A DNA stretch of 64,000 bases, from NCBI RefSeq assembly GCF_002262885.1, contig NZ_NKYF01000001.1:496001-560000 (forward strand), read 5' to 3'. Positions 8,621-20,782 of the stretch are shown here, piece after piece. The notes below the pieces were generated by a model. The model was not told the origin of the DNA. It did not search any database and saw only the letters and a program-made list of their open reading frames with translations. The stretch comes from Pseudonocardia sp. MH-G8. GTDB lineage: Bacteria; Actinomycetota; Actinomycetes; Mycobacteriales; Pseudonocardiaceae. Position 1 is the first letter of the stretch, and each line of letters opens with the position of its first letter. Both the position numbers and the translations under genes were made by a program.

Positions 8621-9082
8621 GTGGACTGGATGGCGCACGAGAGCAGCGCGTGCTCGGTGGCCCGCACCGCGGACGTGCTCGGCGACGCCTGGACGGTGCT
8701 CGTGCTGCGGGACGTGCTCAACGGCGTGCGCCGTTTCGACGACCTCGCCGCCCACCTCGGCATCGCCCGCAACGTGCTCACCCGCCGGCTGGCGGCCCTG
8801 GTCGAGCACGGGGTCCTCGAGCGCACGCCGTACCGGGAGCCCGGCAGGCGCGAGCGCCACGAGTACCGGCTCACACCGGCGGGACGCGACCTGGTGCCGG
8901 TGGTGCTGGCCATGATGGCGTGGGGCGACGCCCACCGGGCCGGCCCGGACGGGCCCCCGGTGCGCGTCGAGCACGCCGGCTGCGGCGCGGCCGTCCGCGT
9001 CGAGCTGCGGTGCGCCGAGGGGCACCGGATCACGCCCGGCGAGCGCGTGCGGTCAGTGCCGGGAACGCGGCGCGCCGGCTGA
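8621..9082 (+). CDS. HxlR-family transcriptional regulator
   Basis: A 153-residue winged-helix regulator. The HxlR core is clear: CSVARTADVLGDAWTVLVLRD at about 11-31, then RRFDDLAAHLGIARNVLTRRL as the recognition region, then a wing with EYRLTPAGRDLVPVV. Cys11 sits at the position that senses oxidants or electrophiles in relatives such as HypR. The C-terminal extension adds two more Cys (HAGCGAA and RCAEGH) that could form a redox or metal site. Start is the GTG at 8621 or the ATG at 8630; the track to 8576 has no similarity. It probably represses the divergent thioesterase and exporter. Confidence 0.88.
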   Translation: MDWMAHESSACSVARTADVLGDAWTVLVLRDVLNGVRRFDDLAAHLGIARNVLTRRLAALVEHGVLERTPYREPGRRERHEYRLTPAGRDLVPVVLAMMAWGDAHRAGPDGPPVRVEHAGCGAAVRVELRCAEGHRITPGERVRSVPGTRRAG

Positions 9083-9116
9083 CCCACGGCGGCGGCGAGT
9101 GCCGCCCGGCGTACTC

Positions 9117-9206
9117 CTCACGCACCAATTCAGCGCTCACGCACCGACTTCTGCGCTCACGCACCGACTGCAGTCGGTGCGTGAGCTCGGAAGTCGGTGT
9201 GTGAGC
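9117..9206. repeat. Nested palindromic repeat (CTCACGCACCGACT family)
   Basis: A perfect 32-bp palindrome lies at 9155-9186, centred on a CTGCAG site, with 16-bp arms and no loop. It is nested inside a second pair of arms (9135-9150 and 9191-9206; 15 of 16 match). A further partial copy of CTCACGCACC starts near 9117. The element sits between two convergent genes and could act as a two-way terminator. A related copy occurs near 57.0 kb. Confidence 0.8.
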
Positions 9207-9230
9207 AACCGGGACGCCCCGCGTCGGGCG

Positions 9231-9596
9231 TCAGCGCGTGTCCCGGCGGATCGGGTGGTCGGCGGGCACCTCGACCACCACGATGCGCGTGCCGTCCGGG
9301 TCGGCGACCCACATCTCGTGCAGGCCCCAGGGCTCCTGGCGGGGTTCGCGCACGACGTGGGCGGCGAGCTCGCGGTGCGCCGCCGCGAGGTCGCGGACCT
9401 GGAGCCAGAGCGCCACCGCGGGGCCGGGGCCGGCGTCGGCGCGACCGGAGAGCTCCAGGAACCCGCTGCCGAGGAAGAACACGGTGCCGCCGGGGAACTC
9501 GCGGGAGATCGCGAGCCCCAGCACGTCGCGGTAGAAGGCGAGGCTGCGCGCCATGTCCACGGGGCGCAGCAGCACGCGGCCGGAGAGGACCTCCAT
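9231..9596 (-). CDS. VOC-family (glyoxalase/dioxygenase fold) protein
   Basis: A 121-residue vicinal-oxygen-chelate protein with the paired beta-alpha-beta-beta-beta modules of the family: VLLRPVDMARSLAFYRDVLGL near the N-terminus and VADPDGTRIVVVEV near the end. Metal-binding positions are not obvious, so it may be a metal enzyme or a ligand-binding member of the family. The start ATG at 9596 overlaps the stop of the alpha/beta hydrolase gene as TGATG, so the two are co-translated and may act on the same compound. Substrate unknown. Confidence 0.85.
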   Translation of the reverse strand: MEVLSGRVLLRPVDMARSLAFYRDVLGLAISREFPGGTVFFLGSGFLELSGRADAGPGPAVALWLQVRDLAAAHRELAAHVVREPRQEPWGLHEMWVADPDGTRIVVVEVPADHPIRRDTR

Positions 9597-10465
9597 CAGG
9601 CCGGGTGCTCGGACAGGTGCTCGAACAGCAGCTCGGCCAGCTGGTCCGGCGCCTCGTCCGGGATCCAGTGGCTGACGCCGCGCAGCTCCGCGTAGCGGAA
9701 CGGCCCGGCCACGTGCTCGTGCACGAGCTCGACCGACTGCCGGGTGAGCGCCACGTCGCCGTCGCTCCACACGAACAGGGTGGGCACCGTGACCGGCGCC
9801 TCGGGACCGCCCGGCTTCTCGGTGAACATGGCCCGGTACCAGTTCAGGGCCGCGGTGAGCGCGGCCGGATCGGCGAGGCCGGCCGCATCGCGCTCGGCCG
9901 CGTCGCGGGACTGCCCGGTGCGGCGCAGCATCGCGGCCAGCCGCGGCGAGAACGCCCGCCCGCCCGCCCCGAGCACGCGCTCGGGCAGTCCGGGCAACTG
10001 GAACACGTACATGTACCAGGACGCGAGCCCCTGCCGGGTCGTCAGGAGCGCGCGCAGGAAGGCCGCGGGCGGGGGCACCGACACGGCGGTGAGCGAACGG
10101 AGCCGCTCGCCGTGCCGGGCGGCGAGCTGCCAGGCGAAGGCGGCGCCCCAGTCGTGGCCCACCAGGTGCACGCGCGCGGTGGGGCCGACGAGCTCGTCCA
10201 CCACCGCGAGCGCGTCGGCGACCAGTTCCCGGCCCCGGTAGGCGGCACGTCCCTGCGGCCGGGCCCGCGGCGAGTAGCCGCGCTGGTCCGGGGCGAGCGT
10301 GCGGTAACCCCGCTCCACCAGCCGCGTGGCGACCGCGTGCCACGAGTCACCACGCTGCGGGAATCCGTGCAGGAGCAGGACCGGATCGCCGTCGGGCGGG
10401 CCCATCTCGTGCACGTCGAAGGTCAGGCCGTCGCGGGTCGCCGTGCGCACGGAGCTGAGGGGCAC
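9596..10465 (-). CDS. Alpha/beta hydrolase, epoxide-hydrolase/dehalogenase-like
   Basis: A 289-residue alpha/beta hydrolase. The oxyanion motif HGFPQ, the nucleophile elbow VGHDWGAAFAW (Asp nucleophile), an acidic residue in FVWSDGD and the catalytic His in GVSHWIPDEAPDQL give a complete Asp-Asp-His set. An Asp nucleophile is typical of soluble epoxide hydrolases and haloalkane dehalogenases, not esterases. A GTG at 10465 (VPLSSVRTATR) is the most plausible start; the ribosome site is weak. It is translationally coupled to the VOC gene and divergent from the large carboxylase gene. Confidence 0.85.
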   Translation of the reverse strand: MPLSSVRTATRDGLTFDVHEMGPPDGDPVLLLHGFPQRGDSWHAVATRLVERGYRTLAPDQRGYSPRARPQGRAAYRGRELVADALAVVDELVGPTARVHLVGHDWGAAFAWQLAARHGERLRSLTAVSVPPPAAFLRALLTTRQGLASWYMYVFQLPGLPERVLGAGGRAFSPRLAAMLRRTGQSRDAAERDAAGLADPAALTAALNWYRAMFTEKPGGPEAPVTVPTLFVWSDGDVALTRQSVELVHEHVAGPFRYAELRGVSHWIPDEAPDQLAELLFEHLSEHPA

Positions 10466-10580
10466 GCCGACATTCTGCCCGTCGTCCCCCTCCTGTCGGT
10501 TGTGCACCGCGGGTGAGGTCGAGTTGGGTGGGCGCGGCGTACGGTGCACCGGGCATCAGCGACGGGGAGTGAAGAAGATC

Positions 10581-16202
<5,622 letters not shown>

Positions 16203-16345
16203 CGCGACTCGCGCGACTCACAGCCCGACTCGCGGGGCCCACAGCCCGACTCGCGGGGTGGGGCGCACCCCCACTCCGCGAGTCGCGCCCCACCACCCGC
16301 GAGTCGCGCCCCACTACCCGCGAGTCGGGGTCTGAGCGCACGTGT
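16203..16345. repeat. 21-bp-period inverted tandem array (GACTCGCGGG family, locus 1)
   Basis: Two units carrying CCCGACTCGCGGGG start 21 bp apart (16219 and 16240). Three units in the opposite orientation carrying CGCGAGTC follow at exact 21-bp spacing (16277, 16298, 16319). The two halves can fold into a large hairpin. The array fills the gap between the convergent carboxylase and GH3 genes. It ends with GAGTCGGGG followed by a word ending TGTGTCGC that recurs, inverted, at the other two loci. Confidence 0.85.
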
Positions 16346-16356
16346 GTCGCGCGCCG

Positions 16357-17493
16357 TCAGGAGCAGACGCGCTTGGCCTTCAGAATGCGGGTGACCGCCT
16401 CCTCCGTGGCCCGGGGGTCGAGCTGCGCCTGCTCCAGGTGGTCCAGCACCGGGGTGACGCGGCCGCCGCTGGACCACAGCGCCATGTCCGCGCCCGCAAT
16501 CAGCGCCTGCTCCACGGCCTCGGGCAGCGTGAACTCGTCGGTGATCGCGTCCATCGCGCCCAGGTCGTCGGTGAGCACCAGGCCGTCGAAGCCGTAATCG
16601 CCGCGCAGCAGCGCGTAGACCGGGGGCGAGAGCGAGCTGGGCAGCTCGTCGGTGAGGCCCGGCACGTCGAGGTGGCCGACGAGCACGCCGGTGCGTCCGT
16701 CGGCGAGCGGGCCGTCCGGGCCGAGCAGGGTGGCGTAGGGCTGCAGGTCGGCGTCGCGCAGCGCGTCCAGCGGCGGGGTGGCGACGCGCCCCTTGTGAGA
16801 GTCGCCGTCCGCGCGGCCGTGGCCCGGGAAGTGCTTGAGCACCGTGTAGACGCCTGCCGCGCGCTGCCCCTCGGCGAAGGCGGCGGCGTACTCGGCGACC
16901 TCGGCGGGATCGTCGCCGAAGGCACGGTCACCGATCGCCGCGGAGCGGCCGGTGATGTCGACGGTGGGGGCGAGGTTCATCGTGACGCCGCGCGCGACCT
17001 GCGCCCGGCCCCGCTCCTCCCCCAGCTCGCGCACCTCGTCGACCGTCAGCCGGGCTGCCATCGCGCGGGCGCTGGGCAGGTCACCGTCCAGGTCGTCGAG
17101 GCGCTGGACACGCCCGCCCTCGTCGTCCACGGCCACGGCGAGCGGGATCCGCGACATCGCCTGCACCCCGCGCAGGGCCTGGTCGGTGAGCAGGTCGGTG
17201 GCGTTGCCGGGCAGGAAGATCCCACCGACCTGGGTGGAGCGCACGTCCTCGCCCGTGCCGGTCGGGTCGGCGGCGTCGACGCCGACCATCAGCCGCTGGG
17301 CCAGCCGATCCCTCGGCGACATGGCGGCCACGACGTCGGCGCAGTGCGGCAGCCGGTCCGGGCCGAGGTGCTCCCCGGTGAGCGGTGGCGCGGGAGGGGG
17401 TGCGGGAGGCGGGGTCGCGGACGCCGGGCCCGCCGCGACGAGCAGCGCCGCGAGCGTCCCGAACGCCACCGCGAGCGGCTGTCGGACGGTCAT
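16357..17493 (-). CDS. Secreted GH3 beta-N-acetylhexosaminidase (LpqI/NagZ-like)
   Basis: A 378-residue glycoside hydrolase family 3 enzyme. Residues 1-27 form a signal peptide (LAVAFGTLAALLVAAGPASA), followed by a Pro-rich linker. The NagZ-type loop K220-H-F-P-G-H-G with D231-S-H, supplying the His/Asp acid-base dyad, and the nucleophile segment LTDDLGAMDAI (about 307-317) are both intact. It probably removes N-acetylglucosamine from peptidoglycan fragments outside the membrane, as LpqI does in mycobacteria. No lipobox Cys follows the signal sequence, so it is likely released rather than lipid-anchored. It ends next to the 21-bp array. Confidence 0.92.
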   Translation of the reverse strand: MTVRQPLAVAFGTLAALLVAAGPASATPPPAPPPAPPLTGEHLGPDRLPHCADVVAAMSPRDRLAQRLMVGVDAADPTGTGEDVRSTQVGGIFLPGNATDLLTDQALRGVQAMSRIPLAVAVDDEGGRVQRLDDLDGDLPSARAMAARLTVDEVRELGEERGRAQVARGVTMNLAPTVDITGRSAAIGDRAFGDDPAEVAEYAAAFAEGQRAAGVYTVLKHFPGHGRADGDSHKGRVATPPLDALRDADLQPYATLLGPDGPLADGRTGVLVGHLDVPGLTDELPSSLSPPVYALLRGDYGFDGLVLTDDLGAMDAITDEFTLPEAVEQALIAGADMALWSSGGRVTPVLDHLEQAQLDPRATEEAVTRILKAKRVCS

Positions 17494-17549
17494 CCGTGCC
17501 CATCTTCCTCCGGGCGGCCGCTCCCGCCGACCCGCCCCCGGCAGGCGCA

Positions 17550-17639
17550 GATCGTTCCGAGCGGTACAGCACGGCGGTCGCCGCCGCAGGCATGTACGTA
17601 TCGGATGGATCGTCGGGCAGTGATCGGGGCGAGAGGTAC
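17550..17639. repeat. Three copies of the 18-bp GATC-N10-GTAC motif (cluster 1)
   Basis: Copies at 17550-17567 (+), 17594-17611 (-) and 17622-17639 (+), all exactly 18 bp, in the gap between the GH3 and vapB starts. Internal positions 6-7 of the N10 are GA in every copy. The same motif recurs three times at 24.2-24.3 kb. Confidence 0.7.
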
Positions 17640-17704
17640 ACCACTGCGGCCAGCTCCGCCCTCACGTGCGCTTCGGATCGATCGCCGTTCCGGGTAGGCG
17701 GCCA

Positions 17705-17734
17705 ATGGTAGCGTTCTACCATGCGAACTACCAT
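17705..17734 (+). promoter_or_regulatory. Probable VapBC operator over the vapB start codon
   Basis: ATGGTAG (17705-17711), 4 bases, then CTACCAT (17716-17722) make a perfect 7-bp inverted repeat that includes the vapB ATG. A third half-site CTACCAT lies at 17728-17734, 12 bp on. AbrB-type antitoxins commonly bind such sites at their own promoter. Confidence 0.7.
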
Positions 17735-17969
17735 CGACGCGGCAGGTCGGGTGGTGATCCCGAAGCAGCTGCGTCAGGCCGCCGCTCTCGAGCCCGGGCA
17801 GGAGCTCGAGGTCACCGAGCGCGACGGCCGGATCGAGATCGAGCCGGTGTCCACACCCGTGCAGCTGGTCGAGCGTGACGGGTTCCTGGCCGCCGAGCCG
17901 GCGGACGAGGAGGCCCCGCCGCTCACCGCGACCGAGGTCCGCGACCTGCTGGAACGCACACGACGGTGA
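17721..17969 (+). CDS. vapB: VapB-like antitoxin, AbrB/MazE fold
   Basis: An 82-residue antitoxin. Residues 1-45 form the swapped-hairpin AbrB DNA-binding domain (TIDAAGRVVIPKQLRQAAALEPGQELEV). The acidic C-terminal part (about 50-82) is the kind that wraps around and inhibits a PIN toxin. It overlaps vapC as GTGA, the usual antitoxin-first, coupled arrangement. Its start codon lies inside a perfect inverted repeat, so the VapBC complex probably represses its own transcription. The very short leader suggests a leaderless or nearly leaderless mRNA (inference). Confidence 0.9.
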   Translation: MRTTIDAAGRVVIPKQLRQAAALEPGQELEVTERDGRIEIEPVSTPVQLVERDGFLAAEPADEEAPPLTATEVRDLLERTRR

Positions 17970-18370
17970 TCACCTGCGATACCTCGGTGCTGGTTGCGGC
18001 GTTCGCGCGGTGGCACGCCGATCACCGTGCCGCCGCCGCGGCCGTCCGGCGGGTCGAGGCGGTCGTCGACCACGTGGCCGTCGAGACCTTCTCCGTCCTC
18101 ACCCGGCTCCCGCAACCGCGACGGGTGCCACCGCACCTCGTCACCGCGTTCCTCGACGGCCACTTCCCCGACTCGGTGCCGCGCCTGCCGAGCGCTCCGT
18201 CGCCCGACGTGCTCGACATCGCCGTACGCGGTGGGGTGTCCGGCGGGGCGGTGTACGACCTCGTCGTCGCACTCTCCGCGCACCGGGGCGGGGCGGTGCT
18301 GCTGAGCCTCGACCGGCGCGCCGCCGGCACCTACGAGGCGGTGGGTGTCGCGTACGAACTCCTCGCGTGA
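17966..18370 (+). CDS. vapC: VapC-like PIN-domain ribonuclease toxin
   Basis: A 134-residue PIN-domain protein, the usual VapC length. Acidic metal-binding residues are present: Asp5 in ITCDTSVLVAAF, Glu40 in VAVETFSVLTRL, an Asp near 93 in GAVYDLVVAL and one near 111 in LLSLDRRA. Such toxins cleave tRNA or rRNA when freed from the antitoxin. It starts with GTG at 17966, overlapping the vapB stop by 4 bp. All four acidic positions are intact, so it is probably active. Confidence 0.9.
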   Translation: MITCDTSVLVAAFARWHADHRAAAAAVRRVEAVVDHVAVETFSVLTRLPQPRRVPPHLVTAFLDGHFPDSVPRLPSAPSPDVLDIAVRGGVSGGAVYDLVVALSAHRGGAVLLSLDRRAAGTYEAVGVAYELLA

Positions 18371-18374
18371 CGCC

Positions 18375-19373
18375 TCAAGCCAACGGCGGCACCCGCTCCC
18401 CCTCCGGCGGCGGGCCGGGCGGGGTGCCGTCGCCGAACGGACGTCCGCCCAGCTCCTCTCGGCTGTGCGGGGTGAGCCAGCCGCGCGGGTCGGGCCCGAG
18501 CGGCACGATCCCGGTGGGGTTCACCTCGGCGTGCACGCCGTAGTAGTGCTGCTTGACCTGCTCGAAGTCGATGGTGTCGCCGAAGCCGGGCGTCTGGAAC
18601 AGGTCCCGCGAGTAGGCCCACAGCACCGGCATCTCCGACAGCTTCTCCCGGTTGCACTTGAAGTGGCCGTGGTAGACGGCGTCGAAGCGGACCAGCGTGA
18701 CCCACAGCCGGATGTCCGCCTCGGTGATCGTGTCGCCCACCAGGAAGCGCTGCGTGGCCAGCCGCTCGGACAGCGCGTCCAGACGGGAGAACAGCGCACG
18801 GTAGGCCTTCTCGTAGGAGCCCTGCCCCTTGGCGAACCCGCACTTGTAGACGCCGTTGTTGACGTCCTCGTAGACGCCGGCGTTGACCTCGTCGATCTCC
18901 GCGCGGTGTTGCTCCGGATAGAGGTCGGGGGCGCCCTCGCGGTGCAGCGCGCGCCACTGCGTGGACAGGTCCAGGGTGAGGTCCTGGAAGTTGTTCGAGA
19001 CCGCCTTGCCGGTGGCGACCTCGACGACGGTCGGCACGGTGACGCCCTCGTCGAAGCCCGGGTGCGCCTTCTCGTAGGCCTCCCGCAGGTACTCGATGCC
19101 CAGCACCGGGTCCTTGTTCTCCGGGTCGTTGTGGAACCGCCAGCTCCGCTCGTCGTGCAGCGGGCCCGCGATGCCCATCGACAGCACGGGCTCCAGCCCG
19201 AGCAGCCGCCGCACGATGACGCTCCGGTTCGCCCACGGGCACGCCCTGGCCACGACCAGCCGGTAGCGACCCGGCTCGACCGGCCAGGCCGAGGACCCGT
19301 CGGAGGTGATGCGCTCGGTCAGCGCGACCGGCTTGCGCTCGAACGCGTCGGTGGTGGACTGCGTGGCACCCAT
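18375..19373 (-). CDS. Xi-class glutathione transferase-like (hydroquinone reductase type)
   Basis: A 332-residue protein of the YqjG/ECM4 group. The thioredoxin-like part holds the family's catalytic motif ACPWANR with Cys45; the all-helical part follows with GDTITEADIRLWVTLVRFDAVYHGHFKCN. In other bacteria these enzymes reduce glutathionyl-hydroquinones. Actinobacteria generally use mycothiol, so the thiol substrate here is uncertain. A quinone-related role would fit a strain that degrades aromatics. It converges on vapC with a 4-bp gap. Start ATG 19373; no strong ribosome site is seen. Confidence 0.92.
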   Translation of the reverse strand: MGATQSTTDAFERKPVALTERITSDGSSAWPVEPGRYRLVVARACPWANRSVIVRRLLGLEPVLSMGIAGPLHDERSWRFHNDPENKDPVLGIEYLREAYEKAHPGFDEGVTVPTVVEVATGKAVSNNFQDLTLDLSTQWRALHREGAPDLYPEQHRAEIDEVNAGVYEDVNNGVYKCGFAKGQGSYEKAYRALFSRLDALSERLATQRFLVGDTITEADIRLWVTLVRFDAVYHGHFKCNREKLSEMPVLWAYSRDLFQTPGFGDTIDFEQVKQHYYGVHAEVNPTGIVPLGPDPRGWLTPHSREELGGRPFGDGTPPGPPPEGERVPPLA

Positions 19374-19396
19374 GCCCGCAAATCTAGGCGCCTCGG

Positions 19397-19669
19397 TCAG
19401 CGCCCGCCGGTCGTCGGGTCGATCGTGCGCGCCACCTCGTGCACCGCGTTCGCCGGGAACCCGCCCTTCTCCGCGTGCTGTCGGAGGTGGTCGGCGTCCG
19501 GGGCCACGTAGACGCAGAAGATCTTGTCATCGGTGACGTAGCTGTGCATCCACTGCACATCGGGCATGCCGGAGAGCACCTCGTTGCTCGTGCGGCTGAT
19601 GGAGCAGACCTCGTCGTCGGAGAGCTGGCCGGCACCGGGCAGCTCCCGCTCGATCACGTACTTCGGCAT
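19397..19669 (-). CDS. DUF4242 protein (SCO4226-like)
   Basis: A 90-residue protein that begins MPKYVIERELPGAGQLS and contains the family segment VQWMHSYVTDDKIFCVYVAPDADHLRQHAEKGGFP. It matches DUF4242, a small ferredoxin-like fold; the Streptomyces member SCO4226 has been described as nickel-binding. The enzymatic role is unknown. Its His residues (H42, H61, H65) are candidates for metal binding. It is complete and follows the small lipoprotein gene on the same strand with a 60-bp gap. Confidence 0.85.
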   Translation of the reverse strand: MPKYVIERELPGAGQLSDDEVCSISRTSNEVLSGMPDVQWMHSYVTDDKIFCVYVAPDADHLRQHAEKGGFPANAVHEVARTIDPTTGGR

Positions 19670-19729
19670 GCCCTGGACGGTAACCGCGGACCCCCGGTCC
19701 GCACACCGTCCGAACGGACAGGGTCACGT

Positions 19730-19909
19730 TCAGTCGTCGCCGTCGTCCGGACCCTCGTCCCCACCGTCGTCGTCCTGCTGGGTGACGCCCGGCGCGTCGT
19801 CGGCGTCGTCGTCCCCTTCGGCGGGGCCGCACGCCCCGGCGGTGGTCAGGATCAGGGCGGCGCCGGCGAGGAACGCCGCGATGCTCCGGGTCAGGCTCGT
19901 TCGTCCCAT
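19730..19909 (-). CDS. Small acidic lipoprotein or secreted peptide
   Basis: A 59-residue frame starting at ATG 19909 with AGGTGG 4 bases upstream. Residues 1-27 look like a lipoprotein signal: basic MGRTSLTR, a hydrophobic core IAAFLAGAALILTT, then AGAC27. The rest is almost entirely Asp, Glu and Gly, with no fold motif. The first 19 bases overlap the 3' end of the GtrA gene. Clear signal architecture, a ribosome site and biased composition argue that it is real. Function unknown; an acidic surface tether or cation binder is conceivable. Confidence 0.65.
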   Translation of the reverse strand: MGRTSLTRSIAAFLAGAALILTTAGACGPAEGDDDADDAPGVTQQDDDGGDEGPDDGDD

Positions 19910-20373
19910 GCGTCCACCTTGCCAGGTTCCGGCTCGTCCGCCCCGAAGACCCAGTACCGCAACACGAGGAACCGACCGATCCCCGCGAGGACGCTCGCGA
20001 GCGCCACGGCGAGCGACTCCTGCACCGGGGAAGACTCCTCGAGCAGCGCCTCCAGGAGCAGCAGTACCGCGGAGCTGTAGAAGGCGTAGAACGCCACGGT
20101 GCCGCCGATCTGCACCCGCGCCCGCCAGCGGTGCACCGCGCCGCCGGCGAACGTGAAGCGGTGGTTGGCCTCGGTGCTCACGGCGGTGCTCACCAGCAGC
20201 GCCACGAGGTTGGCCGGCACCGTGTCGATCCCGGTGCGCAGGAGCAGGAAGACCAGGGCGTTCGCCACGGTGGCCAGTCCGCCGACGACGACGTAGTGGG
20301 CCACCTGCACCAGCAGCGGGTGGTGCGCGCGCGACCCGGACCGCAGCCCGGCTGCCGTGACCGCACTCTCCAC
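19891..20373 (-). CDS. GtrA-family membrane protein
   Basis: A 160-residue protein with four hydrophobic helices (about 27-45, 52-66, 85-106 and 112-135), the GtrA topology. QVAHYVVVGGLATVANALVFLLL and VSTEANHRFTF match the family's helix 1 and central loop. GtrA proteins are thought to help move undecaprenyl-linked sugars across the membrane for cell-envelope glycosylation. It starts with GTG at 20373, with a strong AGGAGGT site 5 bases upstream. No glycosyltransferase partner is adjacent. It overlaps the small lipoprotein gene. Confidence 0.88.
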   Translation of the reverse strand: MESAVTAAGLRSGSRAHHPLLVQVAHYVVVGGLATVANALVFLLLRTGIDTVPANLVALLVSTAVSTEANHRFTFAGGAVHRWRARVQIGGTVAFYAFYSSAVLLLLEALLEESSPVQESLAVALASVLAGIGRFLVLRYWVFGADEPEPGKVDAWDERA

Positions 20374-20408
20374 CGCGACCTCCTGACAGCGCTCGTTGAT
20401 CCCTTCCT

Positions 20409-20427
20409 ATCCCCTGGAGCAGGGGAT
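20409..20427. repeat. Short hairpin upstream of gtrA-like gene
   Basis: Perfect 7-bp arms ATCCCCT (20409-20415) and AGGGGAT (20421-20427) with a 5-base loop, 36 bases upstream of the GtrA start. It could be an operator or a leader hairpin; no consensus was recognised. Confidence 0.45.
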
Positions 20428-20514
20428 GCGCTGTCCCTCACCTGTGCGAACGCTGTGCGCGGAGCGTCATTCCGGCGCCACCCGGACGACATGGGTGATC
20501 GCTGCCACCCTTGA

Positions 20515-20625
20515 CGACGCGGTGGCGCCCAGGTGGCCCGCGACCTGCACGACGTGCGTGGCCACAGCCTCACCACGACCGAGGCCTGCTCATCGCGCAT
20601 CGCGGAGGAGAACGGCTGCTTCTGA
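20515..20625 (+). pseudogene. Fragment of a sensor histidine kinase H-box
   Basis: A short frame reads VARDLHDVRGHSLTT at 20533-20577, very close to the dimerisation/phosphoacceptor box of NarL/DesK-type kinases (RDLHDVLGHSLTTI). The frame has a stop just upstream at 20512-20514 and another at 20623-20625. No kinase sequence is seen on either side. I read it as the decayed remnant of a two-component kinase gene, though a 15-residue chance match cannot be fully excluded. Confidence 0.45.
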
Positions 20626-20628
20626 GCG

Positions 20629-20777
20629 CGCGACACACGCGCACCCAGACCCCGACTCGCGGAGGTGGGGCTCGCCCACCGCGCGAGTCGCGACCCCAGA
20701 CCCGCGAGTCGCGACCCCAGACCCGCGAGTCGGGGCCCCAGACCCGCGAGTCGGGGGCTCGGTGCGCGGGTGTCGCG
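20629..20777. repeat. 21-bp-period array with terminal inverted repeats (locus 2)
   Basis: Four tandem units beginning CGCGAGTC start at 20682, 20703, 20724 and 20745, exactly 21 bp apart. One inverted unit (CCCGACTCGCGG, near 20651) lies to the left. The block is bounded by 17-bp arms at 20629-20645 and 20761-20777 that match at 16 of 17 positions. It lies next to the 3' end of pcaG. Confidence 0.85.
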
Positions 20778-20782
20778 GGACG

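Larger units (their letters stand above)
20374..20782. other. Gene-free stretch between gtrA-like and pcaG
   Basis: No intact gene is seen. The stretch holds the short hairpin at 20409-20427, a 30-codon remnant of a histidine kinase at 20515-20625, and a 21-bp-period repeat array with flanking inverted repeats at 20629-20777. Confidence 0.6.

Noticed and set aside
20396-20640. A plus-strand gene starting at 20396
   Set aside because: The frame has no similarity, crosses the hairpin and repeat array, and reads through the antisense of pcaG.
20682-20765. CRISPR-like array of 21-bp units
   Set aside because: Units are contiguous with no spacers, and the same words recur as inverted copies at other loci; no cas genes are present.
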